Shown: positions 8,952-17,427, counted from the first letter of the stretch. The stretch is 34,461 nucleotides of DNA from Bacillus alveayuensis (GCA_030812955.1 JAUSTR010000021.1:1-34461), one strand, 5' to 3'. Made by a program: numbers and translations. Notes: generated by a model not told the origin, from the letters alone.

Positions 8952-9681
8952 CATCCTTCTCCCTTTCAAATCCGTAAATAAATTCAAAAATCCCGCGGTT
9001 GTATTCGACTTCCATGAAAAATCGTTGAACAATTGTTTTTGCTTTTTCCGTCAACGCGACTTCATGGTTGCCGATATCGACAATAAGACCTTGGTCGATT
9101 AAAAAGCGCCGAGCCGCGTCGATGACGCTTAAACGGCTGATCGTATTGCCGCTTTGCTTTTTCGCTGTTTCTTTAATATCGTCCATCGCATCCCATTTTT
9201 CAATAATGAGTCTCCAATTGTACGAAAACTCTTGTTCTAATTGTTTCAATTCGTCCGGGTCGTGCTGTTTCAATTGATCGATACGCTCTTGGACAAGGTG
9301 CACCCATTCGTCCATGCCTAAAAATTGCCGCGTTGGTTCTTGGCTTTGATACGTATCGTAAAAGCTGCCAAACAAGACGAGCACCGTAAAATAAAGCAAG
9401 TACAAATCGCCGTTCGTGGCACCTGAGCGAAGATAATGGCGCTTAATCCAGTCGTTGCTGACATGGAACGGCGACAGCTTCGTGCGCGGCACGAGAAACA
9501 TTTGCTCGCTCGTCAAAACGATCACGCAATCGACTTCGCGGCTGAACATGTCCAATAGCCCGCGTATATCATCGTCGCTTTTATAAAGCTGCACCGCCTG
9601 CTCGCCTGCGACGCCGTGGCGCGCTAGCACCGTATACAATTGAAACGCTTGAATGACTTTTTGCTCTGGATAATTTCTCAT
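8935..9681 (-). CDS. jetB: Wadjet JetB, MukE-like winged-helix subunit
   Basis: 248 residues, matching the DUF6063-type JetB proteins. In Wadjet complexes JetB binds the JetA kleisin and is the MukE/KITE counterpart. Its N-terminal half begins MRNYPEQKVIQAFQLYTVLA. The C-terminal half (ISRLSVIDAARRFLIDQGLI) looks like a winged helix. Its ATG overlaps the jetA stop (ATGA, 9678-9681), with GAGGGAACA just upstream as ribosome site, so translation is probably coupled. No lesions seen. Assignment rests on position between jetA and jetC plus overall resemblance. Confidence 0.8.
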   Translation of the reverse strand: MRNYPEQKVIQAFQLYTVLARHGVAGEQAVQLYKSDDDIRGLLDMFSREVDCVIVLTSEQMFLVPRTKLSPFHVSNDWIKRHYLRSGATNGDLYLLYFTVLVLFGSFYDTYQSQEPTRQFLGMDEWVHLVQERIDQLKQHDPDELKQLEQEFSYNWRLIIEKWDAMDDIKETAKKQSGNTISRLSVIDAARRFLIDQGLIVDIGNHEVALTEKAKTIVQRFFMEVEYNRGIFEFIYGFEREKDDASDQ

Positions 9682-11177
9682 TGTTCCCTCACCGTTATCA
9701 TCATGTCTTGAATTGAAAAACGTTCACATTTTCGAATAATACGATCCCCTTCTTGGACATCCAGTACATTTCCGCCAAGCAAAACGAGCGCATCCCCTAA
9801 AAGCGTGTTTCCTTCCTCCCCTTGCATATCGCCGTGTTGAACCGGGGAGCGTTGATGCATAATGAGCCAAAAATCGTAAAAATAACGCTGCTCATACAAG
9901 CGCGACTGTCCGATGTCGTCCAAGTAACTGAAAAACTCCGAAAGCGTTTGGGCGCGCCCAAGCTGGTACGCCTCTAAAAACAGCTGCATCAATTCTTTAT
10001 ATTTTGCCATAAGCCATGTGCGATACGGATCGTCGCTTGCCGCATCGTCCGCTTCGATAAAGCGCAACCCAACTTTTTCTTCCCTCTCTTCCGTAATGTT
10101 TTGCTCCGCAAAAATCGCAAGCGGCGACCAAAACCGATTTTCTTCGACTTTTAAAAACGGGTGGAGCACCCCTTTCATCGCTTCGAGGGGGAGCGGGGTG
10201 GAAACGATGTATGACACGATGTCTTGGTCGAAATTGAACGAATGAAGACCCGTATAATAAAGCGACTCCTGCGCCGTGACGAGCGTTGTATTTTTTAACG
10301 AAAGTGCCTTGTCGAGCAAAGCAGAATGCGCATAATGCACCGACTCTAATTCCCGGGCGATTTTTAAAACAAGTTCATACGTCTTCGCTTCTTTTTGATG
10401 AACATCGCGCGCGTACAGGCGTTCCCTCGTTTCATTGACGAATTCGCGCAGTTCTTTGAACTCCTCATCCTCTCGCGAAAGCCGACTGTAGATATCGTCG
10501 AGCAGCTGTTTATACCGTTCAAACGTCTCTTCGGAAATAATGCTGCGCTGAATTTCATGCTTCAGCCGAGTCATGCGTTCTTCCAATGTTTCGACGTCAA
10601 TTCGCATTTCGTTGATTTGCTTGAGTGCCGCGGCGAATTCGCCTTTTTCCAACTGTTTCCGCAGCATCAACTGGTTAATCGATAACTGGAATTCGCTATA
10701 AAACTCCTTCGTCGCAAAGACGAGCTCAAGCCCATCTTCATCGAGCGTGTAATATTGCGTATTCGTTTTCACATCGAAATCGTTCGCTTTTAAAAGGGAA
10801 TATTCAATCGCGCTCTCTTCCCGTTTTTCCCAATCGTAAAACGAATAACTCCGTTTTTTCCCCGTCGTCGGGCGAAACGTTTGAATAATCGTCCGTGCCA
10901 AGTCTTCGTACATCTCGTCATCTAACACGTACACATTTTCCGTTAGCTTTTTTAAAAAAGACGCGAGCTGTTTTACCCCAGTTTTATACTGCCGCATCAG
11001 CTTTTGTTCAAAGAAAAACAAAAGCGCCAATAGCCCGAGCCCTTTCATATCAATCGGCTGCCCATTGAGGTCAGTTGAACGCTTCCGCTCAAGATCAAAA
11101 AGCGGATCAAACAGCGCAAGCCTTCTGATACGCTCGCGATAGCCGTCCGTCACCCCTGCCAATTCTAGCTTGTCCAC
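9678..11177 (-). CDS. jetA: Wadjet JetA, MukF-like kleisin
   Basis: About 500 residues, resembling the JetA family formerly called DUF5716 rather than the DUF3375 JetA of type I systems. It is expected to bridge the JetC heads. The N-terminus begins DKLELAGVTDGYRERIRRLALFDPL; the middle (about 190-280) is coiled-coil; the C-terminal part is acidic and mixed. Start choice: TTG 11192, ATG 11183 and GTG 11177 are all in frame. GGAGG lies only two bases from the ATG but eight from the GTG, so GTG is preferred. It overlaps the jetD end and the jetB start, so the operon is tightly packed. Confidence 0.8.
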   Translation of the reverse strand: MDKLELAGVTDGYRERIRRLALFDPLFDLERKRSTDLNGQPIDMKGLGLLALLFFFEQKLMRQYKTGVKQLASFLKKLTENVYVLDDEMYEDLARTIIQTFRPTTGKKRSYSFYDWEKREESAIEYSLLKANDFDVKTNTQYYTLDEDGLELVFATKEFYSEFQLSINQLMLRKQLEKGEFAAALKQINEMRIDVETLEERMTRLKHEIQRSIISEETFERYKQLLDDIYSRLSREDEEFKELREFVNETRERLYARDVHQKEAKTYELVLKIARELESVHYAHSALLDKALSLKNTTLVTAQESLYYTGLHSFNFDQDIVSYIVSTPLPLEAMKGVLHPFLKVEENRFWSPLAIFAEQNITEEREEKVGLRFIEADDAASDDPYRTWLMAKYKELMQLFLEAYQLGRAQTLSEFFSYLDDIGQSRLYEQRYFYDFWLIMHQRSPVQHGDMQGEEGNTLLGDALVLLGGNVLDVQEGDRIIRKCERFSIQDMMITVREQ

Positions 11178-12184
11178 TGCCATTCCCTCCAAATTTGTTG
11201 CAGTTCCCTCGTTTTCAGCATTTCTTGCGGATAGTACTGGCCGGAAGCCAACAGCTCTTGAAGCTGCTTTTGTTCATCCGGTGCAAAATAAGCGAGAAAC
11301 GCGTCAAGCGCGTCCGCCCGCTCCATCTGATAGTCCTTGCCACTGGCCGGATCTTTCTGCAAACACGCCCGGTAAAACGGAAGCGCCGGCGAAACGGGCT
11401 GTTTTTTCGCAAGCGAATGCCAAATCGCAATACCTTCGCGGTCAATGTCGCCAAAGTAATAAAAACGATGGTCCGCTTTCACCGGATATTGCAGCGAAAA
11501 TTGTTCGATGCTGCTAATTATGGCTTTGCCTTCCCCGTAAATCAGCGTCGAAAAAGCGGTGTCTGGAAGCGTGGGAAGCAACGCTTGATACGTCGTTTTA
11601 TTTTCAACAATGAGGTGAAGCTGGACCACTTCCTCTATTTTTGCCGGATGGACGGCTAACATTAACGGTTCGGACACGGGGATGATGCGAAGGCGGTCAA
11701 AAAGACCGATTCGCTCAAGCAGCTTTTTCCCGTCGCCTTCGGTGATCCATTTCTCATCGCCGACCAACTCCATGCTGCGCTCCGGTGCGGGAACGGGTTC
11801 GCTCGGTAACGAATGCGTCTTTAAATATTCGTCAATTTTTAAAATGAACGGCACATCGTTGTTCCAAACGGACGGATCTTTGCCGTAATAGTCATCGAGC
11901 TGAATCGCCGGATGAAGCCGATTTTGATAGCGCTGCAGCTCATGATGATAGTCTTCTATAAATCTGCTTTTATGAATGCGATATTGAAAAGCGAGAGACG
12001 GCGTTCTCGTTGTCCGCCCTTTCGACTTCACCATTTCAAGAGCCCGCTCCGCCTCCAGACGCAAAATGATTTCGGAAAACTCATCATACGTACGTACAAA
12101 AGGCTGAATGAGCTGTTCCAGCTCCCCTAACGAAATCGTCCGCTTCGGAAAAACGGCTAGCAATCTTTCAATTGGTTCCAATCT
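11165..12184 (-). CDS. jetD: Wadjet JetD, Toprim-type nuclease subunit
   Basis: Nuclease of Wadjet: a topoisomerase VI-like Toprim protein (DUF2220 type) that cuts DNA stalled in the SMC complex. With the TTG start at 12184 it has 339 residues. N-terminal winged-helix-like region, then the Toprim domain with Glu in LIVENKTTY (about E193) and the DxD motif in YYFGDIDREG (D245, D247), so catalytic residues are intact. The frame is open back to 12280, but GGGAG/GGAG lies just before the TTG and the -10-like TATAAT at 12216-12221 would be inside the longer ORF, so the short form is preferred. First gene of the operon; in the type I system jetD comes last. Confidence 0.85.
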   Translation of the reverse strand, partial: RLEPIERLLAVFPKRTISLGELEQLIQPFVRTYDEFSEIILRLEAERALEMVKSKGRTTRTPSLAFQYRIHKSRFIEDYHHELQRYQNRLHPAIQLDDYYGKDPSVWNNDVPFILKIDEYLKTHSLPSEPVPAPERSMELVGDEKWITEGDGKKLLERIGLFDRLRIIPVSEPLMLAVHPAKIEEVVQLHLIVENKTTYQALLPTLPDTAFSTLIYGEGKAIISSIEQFSLQYPVKADHRFYYFGDIDREGIAIWHSLAKKQPVSPALPFYRACLQKDPASGKDYQMERADALDAFLAYFAPDEQKQLQELLASGQYYPQEMLKTRELQQIWREWQWTS

Positions 12185-12215
12185 CGCTCCACTCCCACAA
12201 ACTGGATTTTCTTTT

Positions 12216-12221
12216 ATTATA
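12216..12221 (-). promoter_or_regulatory. Candidate -10 box of the Wadjet operon
   Basis: TATAAT on the minus strand, about 32 bases before the jetD TTG. No good -35 hexamer was seen at 16-18 bases. The remainder of the 12185-12406 gap holds no convincing gene. Confidence 0.4.
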
Positions 12222-12406
12222 CAAGAAAACAAGAGAAGGAGGATATGAATGATTGTTTCCAAACTTGAGGGGGATTGCAAAACAAGGGAAGATGATGAAA
12301 CACCGGGCTAAGGGGCTTTCACTTTTAAGCCAGAAACTTGAGGAGTATTTTTCGTTAAACTATAGTTTTAAGCAAAGTTTGAGGCAGGAAATAAAAAGTA
12401 TATCCT

Positions 12407-12794
12407 TTATTTTTGACCGGAACGATACATTTCTAATTTGTTCAGGTCTAGGACAAGTCCAGCGTCTAGCAATATATCTAATCCTAACAAACCGTTAATT
12501 CCTTCATAGTCCATCCCACTAAAATCAATCTCATACTCTCTCAGTTGAAAAGAACCTAATTTAATAGAGTCCAATTTCTTCGTAAATGCGTGCTCTTTTC
12601 CACCGATTCCATAATAAGTAACAATTTGATCGGCCCATCTCTACTCGCAAATCAATATCCTTTACTGCATTTTGAGAAATCAGTGTTTTGACAGTACCCG
12701 TATCAATGACCATATTATCAATCAACTTAGACCTTCCTTGATAAACAATTTCTATCGATGTAAACAATAACCCATCACGATATTCAATCTGCAT
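12407..12794 (-). pseudogene. Retropepsin-like aspartic protease, frameshifted
   Basis: The N-terminal part reads MQIEYRDGLLFTSIEIVYQG and has the aspartic protease loop VIDTGTVKTLI (DTG). Near 12630 the frame breaks after IDLRVE. The next frame continues with DQIVTYYGIGGKEHAFTKKL and DYEGINGLLGLDILLDAGL to a TAA at 12407, as expected for retropepsin-like proteins of about 130 residues. One base is out of phase. It overlaps the small upstream gene by 11 bases, so the two form an operon. The substrate of this bacterial family is not known to me. Confidence 0.7.
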
Positions 12795-13038
12795 AACGAA
12801 ATTTCCCTCTCAGGCCAATCGTTCCACGAACTTTTAAGACAATCTCATTGTGACTAGTGTGATAAACAAGCTGATTCCCTTTTGATTGCAGTAACTCACG
12901 AGTTGCATCCTCATCCGAAACCGTTCCAATGACAGCCACCTCTTCAATGATCTCCTGATCACCCTGTAAATGAGACTTCAATACTTGTAATTTCACAAAT
13001 TGGTTCGGATACAATGAACGCACTTCCTGCCATTCCAT
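12784..13038 (-). CDS. Conserved small protein paired with the retropepsin-like protease
   Basis: 84 residues from the ATG at 13038 (MEWQEVRSLYPNQFVKLQVL), preceded by GGTGAT. A longer GTG start at 13050 is less likely. Sequence such as EEVAVIGTVSDEDATRELLQ and LVYHTSHNEIVLKVRG suggests a compact alpha/beta protein without membrane segments. The overlap with the protease gene suggests translational coupling and a joint role. Function unknown. Confidence 0.6.
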   Translation of the reverse strand: MEWQEVRSLYPNQFVKLQVLKSHLQGDQEIIEEVAVIGTVSDEDATRELLQSKGNQLVYHTSHNEIVLKVRGTIGLRGKFRYAD

Positions 13039-13069
13039 TCCCATCACCACAACTTGCTCTTTGTATCAA

Positions 13070-13285
13070 TTATATCACTGCCCAAAAACCGAAAAAAGAG
13101 AGATGCGGACTCCAAAGGAAATGTTCTTCGTCTTCACGGATGTGAAACACGGTATGAAAGCGGTCCGTTTCGTGAGGGAATAGCGGGTAGTTGAGGATCG
13201 TGATCATAATCGTTAGCAGAAGTTCATTGTATTCCTGCTCTTTCGAAAGAGATAGCGAAAACAACCGTGCCCAATAATACAGCAC
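13070..13285 (-). pseudogene. Rpn-family nuclease fragment (second copy)
   Basis: Encodes YYWARLFS..EQEYNELLLTIM and FHIREDEEHFLWSPHL, matching residues about 93-150 of the Rpn protein at 757-1260. The nucleotide stretches 13107-13285 and 806-984 are the same length and about 89% identical by eye. The 5' part is lost at 13286, where unrelated repeat sequence begins, and the 3' part stops shortly after WSPHL. Both copies lie in the same orientation and bracket the Wadjet island. Confidence 0.8.
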
Positions 13286-13298
13286 CCTTTCTTATGGG

Positions 13299-13358
13299 CT
13301 CTCTTTTTCTGATATTCTAACAATCTTCGACATACTTCGGGATGTGCTAGGCACGCAG
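13299..13358. repeat. 60-bp dispersed repeat, copy B
   Basis: Same length and near-identical to 1401-1460, from CTCTCTTTTTCTGATA to the AGGCACGCAG end. Its left arm GGCTCTCTTTT is matched by an inverted AAAAGAGAG at 13374-13382, so the unit sits between inverted arms. It abuts the broken end of the second Rpn copy. Confidence 0.6.
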
Positions 13359-13492
13359 TCATTGGTAAAATAGAAAAGAGAGTATCCCAAAAGCGACTGT
13401 GACGGGACACCCCATATCCACAAAGTGAAGCCTTGGAGCAGAGTGTTTCGAGGCTTCTTCCTTTCTCACGATTGGTTCAAGTTAGAAAAAGT

Positions 13493-13607
13493 AGCTGTCT
13501 CATAAGGGTCTGATCTCATGCGAGTTTCACAATCTATCGTTCATTTATTCAATTGTGATGTCCTATACCGTGTTGTGTGGTCTTACCCTAGGGATTTTGG
13601 AACAGCC
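13493..13607. mobile_element. MITE-like element, copy A
   Basis: On the minus strand it reads from GGCTGTTCCAAAATCC to CAGACCCTTATGAGACAGC. Both ends resemble inverted CTGTYYC...AAG motifs, and the centre is CACAATTGAATAAATGA. The plus-strand element at 21134-21245 has matching ends, length and centre (CACATTGAATAAATGA). No coding capacity. It accounts for much of the 13286-13620 gap. Confidence 0.55.
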
Positions 13608-13620
13608 CTTTTTTTCTATG

Positions 13621-13862
13621 TCATATTGTAACCGTTGGTTGATTGCTTTCTTTCTTTTCGCTTTTTTTGCGGAAATAGGTGGCTAAAATCGGTCCAGAGA
13701 TGTTATGCCAAACGCTGAAAATCGCGCTTGGAACAGCGGCAAGCGGTGAAAAATGAGCGGTCGCCAGCGCAGCTCTAAGTCCGGAATTTTGCATGCCGAC
13801 CTCAATCGAAATCGCTTTTTGTTTCGGCTCCGACATTTTAAGTAGCTTCGCAAGGATTCTCC
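13621..13862 (-). pseudogene. BASS-family (bile acid:sodium symporter-like) transporter, C-terminal remnant
   Basis: Reads [20 protein letters not shown] then [18 protein letters not shown]. This is the characteristic last part of bile acid:sodium symporter family proteins (YocS type), which have about ten membrane helices and 300 residues. Only about 80 residues remain. Upstream of about 13862 the sequence changes to the CAGGCAC-type repeat, so the 5' three quarters are gone. Confidence 0.75.
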
Positions 13863-13915
13863 TATTTTTCTTCAACATATACTCCAGGGTGTCACAGGCA
13901 CCTTTATTAAGCATT

Positions 13916-13940
13916 AAAAGAGAGCCTGGACTCTCTTTTT
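13916..13940. terminator. Compact AAAAGAGAG/CTCTCTTTT hairpin
   Basis: A perfect 9-bp stem (13916-13924 with 13931-13939) around the loop CCTGGA, with T-runs on both strands. It shares its arms with the hairpin at 1363-1410. Placed between the Fsr pseudogene (minus) and the BASS remnant, it could terminate either direction. Confidence 0.55.
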
Positions 13941-13992
13941 CTTTTACTCAACTAACCTTCCATCATTTCACGGTGTCGCAGACGCTGCTTAC

Positions 13993-15188
13993 CTAATGGT
14001 CCAAAGCAGAACGTCGATCTTTCGGAAGCCAGTATGTTAGTATGCCGAATAATGGAAGAAAGCTGCACATGATCATGAGCGATTTCAACGTATATGTATC
14101 GGCGATTTTCCCGAGCACGACCGCCCTAAGCGCTCCCATACCAAACGCAAGCCCAACGATTAATCCGGAGGCCATGCCGACATTTTCCGGAAGCAGCTCT
14201 TGCGCGTACACGACAAATATTGAAAAACTTAATGATAAAATAAACCCGGCCAAAAATACAACAGGCAGCACCCATCCAAGCGGAAGATACGGAAGGCTAA
14301 GTGCAAACGGAGCGGTGCCGAGCGTGGAAAACAGCATTAAATTCCGCTTTCCAAACCGATCGGCAAGTGGACCTCCGATGAATGTCCCAACTGCTCCCGC
14401 GATCATAAAGACAAATAAGTATAGTTGCGCTTCCCGTATGGAAACGTCATAGTGTTCGATCAAATAAAATTGATAATAATTCGAGATGCCAGCTGAATAC
14501 CATGAGCGCGCAAACACTAAAATAATATGATTCCGCCTCTTTTGAGCGACTTTTGTCACACTTCCTTGTTTGCGGGCGTGTCCCTTCTGTTCCAGTTTAC
14601 GGGAATACCATTGTGACACACGAAATAATACGATGACTCCGATCATTGCCACAATCGTGAACCAACCGGCTCCTTTTTGTCCGAACGGAACAAAAACAAG
14701 CTCTGTAAACAGCGGAGCGAGGGCATTTCCAGTATTTCCGCCGACTTGGTAAATCGATTGGGCAAATCCCCGTTTCGCTCTGCTCCCGCTGCAAAATAAA
14801 CGACGCGCGCCCCTTCTGGATGAAACACAGCCGAGCCAAGACCGACTAATAATACCGACAATAAGACGAAAAGAAAATCAGGGGCAAACGCCAAACCGGC
14901 CATCCCCAGCAGGCTCGCTGCCATTCCGAGCGGCAGGAAGTACGGGGAAAGATGCCGATCCGTAAATAAACCGACGGTCGGCTGCAAAATGGAAGAGGTC
15001 ATATTTAACGTAAAGGCGTTCCAGCCAATTTGCGTATACGATAAATCCATTGATGCTACCAAAATCGGAAACAACGCGGGAATAACCGCCTGCATGGCGT
15101 CATTCAGCAAATGACCGACACTAATAGCAATCAAAATCGGATAGACCGTCGTATGTGCACGGGCGCCCTGTTCAACGTTTGTGTGCAT
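13993..15188 (-). pseudogene. Fsr-type MFS transporter, single frameshift
   Basis: Member of the MFS family containing fosmidomycin resistance protein Fsr (about 400 residues, 12 helices). The N-terminal part from ATG 15188 (after GGGAGAGG) includes HLLNDAMQAVIPALFPI and GSAVFHPEGARVVYFAAG. Near 14795 one base is missing, and the next frame continues SRAKRGFAQSIYQVGGNTGN into FTIVAMIGVIVLFRVSQW and so to the stop at 13993. Apart from this shift both halves look intact, so a sequencing error is a realistic alternative to true inactivation. Drug or export substrate unknown. Confidence 0.8.
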
Positions 15189-15253
15189 AGTTTTCCTCTC
15201 CCAAGAATGAATTAATAGTTACATTATAATCCTTTTTTGAATGTTTCAATTTT

Positions 15254-15484
15254 TTAGATTTTCCCGAAGCCATTTTTTCTTACATGAATACTTGTCAATT
15301 GCTTAATTCCATACAAATAATTTGGTAGAAGTACATCTTTGTTAGAACGCTCCCCTTCTAGTATATAATGCAAATCCTCTTCATTCTCATGAGAGTAGGA
15401 GGCTGTATGCCGGCATGAAGAAAGAGAGCTGACTGTCATTACAGTGCAACTCTCCTTCGCTTCAATACTATCAGCCTTGGACAA
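15254..15484 (-). other. Unassigned open frame in the gap downstream of amiS
   Basis: An open frame of about 76 codons starting at TTG, with no clear ribosome site. The last 50 residues (HENEEDLHYILEGERSNKDV...) look protein-like but match nothing I recognise. It may be the tail of a lost gene. The hairpin GAGAG..ACTGT/ACAGT..CTCTC at about 15424-15453 overlaps it and could end the amiS transcript; no strong T-run follows. Nothing else was seen in 15189-15513. Confidence 0.2.
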
Positions 15485-15513
15485 GATTCGGGTAATGCCG
15501 CTCCTAATCTTTC

Positions 15514-16134
15514 TTAAACTTTTGTCACTATTTGAGTTGTTTGGGAATCAGATGACTTAGTTATCCAATATATAACGATGAAAGTCAAGATGGTTAAAAC
15601 GGTTACCACCCAAGTAATTTTTAGCCCTATCTTATCCCATTGACCAATGAGAATGAGAAAAGCTGGAATCGTAGCTGTAGTCCACGCTTGAATAAGTGCC
15701 ACCCATCCAGTAAAGATGGCAATATCTTTCTTACGGGCGAGCAGTAAGTAAAACAAAGTCCAGAGAAAAGCCCACATCATCCAAATAATGCCGAATTTAA
15801 TATCTTGAAATTTAGTAAAAGTTATATAGCTGTATCCTAGAGCAAGAATCGCCACCCACAAGGAATACCAACCTAATCCAGAGGAATCCAAATTTTTTAG
15901 GTTAGAAATTCCTACATAGAGATAAGTTAAACCAAAGAGAAATGTACCAGAAGCATTAAAAATTGCCCAAGGTTCCCCCTTAGATGTAAAAATTAAATAA
16001 AAAGGGGTAATGACTTGCATCGCACCAATAAATAGATTAAATACTCCTGCGCTTTTTTCATCGACTTTTCCTAAAAGCATTAAACTGTTTATAAACAGTA
16101 CAGCACCAACATACATTAAGCCAACCGTGCCCAT
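15514..16134 (-). CDS. amiS: AmiS/UreI-family amide/urea channel
   Basis: 206 residues with six or seven hydrophobic helices, starting MGTVGLMYVGAVLFINSLML, the typical AmiS/UreI N-terminus. Homologues are proton-gated urea channels (UreI) or short-chain amide transporters (AmiS) in the cytoplasmic membrane. The frame is open to a TTG at 16152, but the ATG at 16134 follows GAGGAGG and starts 14 bases after the amiB stop, so it is chosen. As third gene of the amiE-amiB-amiS unit it probably admits amide substrate. Confidence 0.9.
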   Translation of the reverse strand: MGTVGLMYVGAVLFINSLMLLGKVDEKSAGVFNLFIGAMQVITPFYLIFTSKGEPWAIFNASGTFLFGLTYLYVGISNLKNLDSSGLGWYSLWVAILALGYSYITFTKFQDIKFGIIWMMWAFLWTLFYLLLARKKDIAIFTGWVALIQAWTTATIPAFLILIGQWDKIGLKITWVVTVLTILTFIVIYWITKSSDSQTTQIVTKV

Positions 16135-16148
16135 TTTCTTGATCCTCC

Positions 16149-17291
16149 TCAACGATCAAGTAACTGTTTTGTTTCTTTTGACAATGGTTCTGTCTCTATG
16201 CTGCTTTTTGGGTCTTTTGTTTCTAAGAGATGTAACTTGCCATTTTGCATTTTTGCAACAAATAAAATTGGGGATTCTTCCTGTGAGCGTTGACCGATTT
16301 GCGATGCTAAAGGAACCTCAATATATTTTCGAATCGTACGTTTTAAAAACCTTGCTCCATATCGTTTGTCAAATCCTTCTTCAATTAAATATTTTCGGGC
16401 AGTTTGCTCAAGTTGAAGTTGACAGTTATATTTTTTAATTCTATGGTTAAGAGCTTGAATGTTCATATCAAGAATATGCTCCAATGCATCTTGTTTTAGC
16501 CATTGAAAGACAAAGATATCATCGAATCGATTGATAAATTCAGGACTAAAGCGTTTTTCCAGCTGTGAAAGAACAACAGAATGAAGGAAATCTTCTTCGC
16601 TCTTTCGCCAATTGGACGGTTGTAAAAACCATAACAATTTACGAAACGTATATTTGAAGCCCCCATCAGCATAGCTCATGATTTCTTTTGATCCAATATT
16701 GCTAGTCATGAAAATCATGGTGTTGCGAAAGTTAATCACTTTCTCCCCTGAAGTCATTACAAGAAGACCATTGTCCATTACATTTAGAAGTGAATAAATT
16801 ACTTGATCGTTTGCTTTCTCCAATTCATCAAAAAGGACAATACCAGGTTTACTATAGGATCCTTCAATTTTTTCCTTTTCGAATAGAGCGTTTCCTTCTT
16901 TACTTCCTACGTACCCTGGAGGCGCTCCAGTTAAGGCAGCGGTATAATGTTCCTGTGCCAATGTGTTCATATCAATTCGGCAGTAAGCTTCTCGATTTCC
17001 ATGAATCGCTTCACAAAGGGCACGAACGATTTCCGTTTTTCCAACGCCTGTCGGCCCTAAAAATAAGGCAACATACAAAGGACGGTCAGTTTCTGTAATA
17101 TCCGCCCAAATAATATTTAACATTTCTTCTAACCGCCTAAGAACATCATCTTGCCCCCAAATTTTCGAACGAATATGCTTAATCACTTGATTGACATCAA
17201 AACGAAAACGGGTCACTAGACGAGTTCCTTGAAGAATATTTTGCTGCTGATGTTCGTTCAAATCTTTTAATTTCGTCGTAATGAATGACAT
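16149..17291 (-). CDS. amiB: AmiB-like AAA+ ATPase of the amidase operon
   Basis: ClpX/ClpA-type ATPase of about 380 residues, like AmiB encoded next to AmiS in the Pseudomonas aeruginosa amidase operon. Motifs: IWGQDDV near residue 45, Walker A GPTGVGKT (79-86), pore-like GAPPGYVG (122-129), Walker B GIVLFDELEKA (150-160), sensor-1 region FMTSNIG, and a ClpB-type small C-terminal domain with EFINRFDDIFVF. There is no ClpP-binding evidence, so it is more likely a chaperone or transporter energiser than a protease subunit; its exact task is uncertain even in Pseudomonas. The ATG at 17291 follows AGGTGAT and is preferred to a TTG at 17312. Confidence 0.85.
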   Translation of the reverse strand: MSFITTKLKDLNEHQQQNILQGTRLVTRFRFDVNQVIKHIRSKIWGQDDVLRRLEEMLNIIWADITETDRPLYVALFLGPTGVGKTEIVRALCEAIHGNREAYCRIDMNTLAQEHYTAALTGAPPGYVGSKEGNALFEKEKIEGSYSKPGIVLFDELEKANDQVIYSLLNVMDNGLLVMTSGEKVINFRNTMIFMTSNIGSKEIMSYADGGFKYTFRKLLWFLQPSNWRKSEEDFLHSVVLSQLEKRFSPEFINRFDDIFVFQWLKQDALEHILDMNIQALNHRIKKYNCQLQLEQTARKYLIEEGFDKRYGARFLKRTIRKYIEVPLASQIGQRSQEESPILFVAKMQNGKLHLLETKDPKSSIETEPLSKETKQLLDR

Positions 17292-17319
17292 CTGCTCATC
17301 ACCTAGATACAAAGGAGGA

Positions 17320-17398
17320 CTGACCTATAAATATGTGAAATCATGCATATTTTAGAATATATTATGCTGCACAATCTGATACATTGATTTTAGGTCAG
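17320..17398. repeat. Inverted repeat CTGACCTA...TAGGTCAG between amiE and amiB
   Basis: CTGACCTA (17320-17327) and TAGGTCAG (17391-17398) are perfect inverted repeats 63 bases apart in the 136-base amiE-amiB gap. Pairing in the transcript would bring the amiE stop near the amiB ribosome site. It could protect or separate the amiE message, or be a protein-binding pair. No T-run follows, so it is not a standard terminator. Confidence 0.4.
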
Positions 17399-17427
17399 CC
17401 TTAATCCTTATATTTTTATATTTCTAC

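Noticed and set aside
4885-8981. Many long plus-strand open frames antisense to the Wadjet genes
   Set aside because: They mirror the codon periodicity of the G+C-rich minus-strand jet genes; they have no ribosome sites and low-complexity Phe/Arg/Ser-rich products.
12253-12498. Plus-strand frame of 81 codons next to jetD
   Set aside because: Half of it is antisense to the retropepsin pseudogene, with no ribosome site and no recognisable family.
13213-13410. 65-codon minus-strand frame over the repeat region
   Set aside because: It crosses the Rpn fragment out of frame and the 60-bp repeat; no coding signs.
1401-13940. Short repeats considered as a CRISPR array
   Set aside because: Copies are far apart, not regularly spaced, and no cas genes are present.
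17013-17100. Possibility that AmiB is a ClpX protease subunit
   Set aside because: It lacks the ClpX zinc-binding N-domain and an evident IGF/LGF-type ClpP loop, and its context is the amidase operon.
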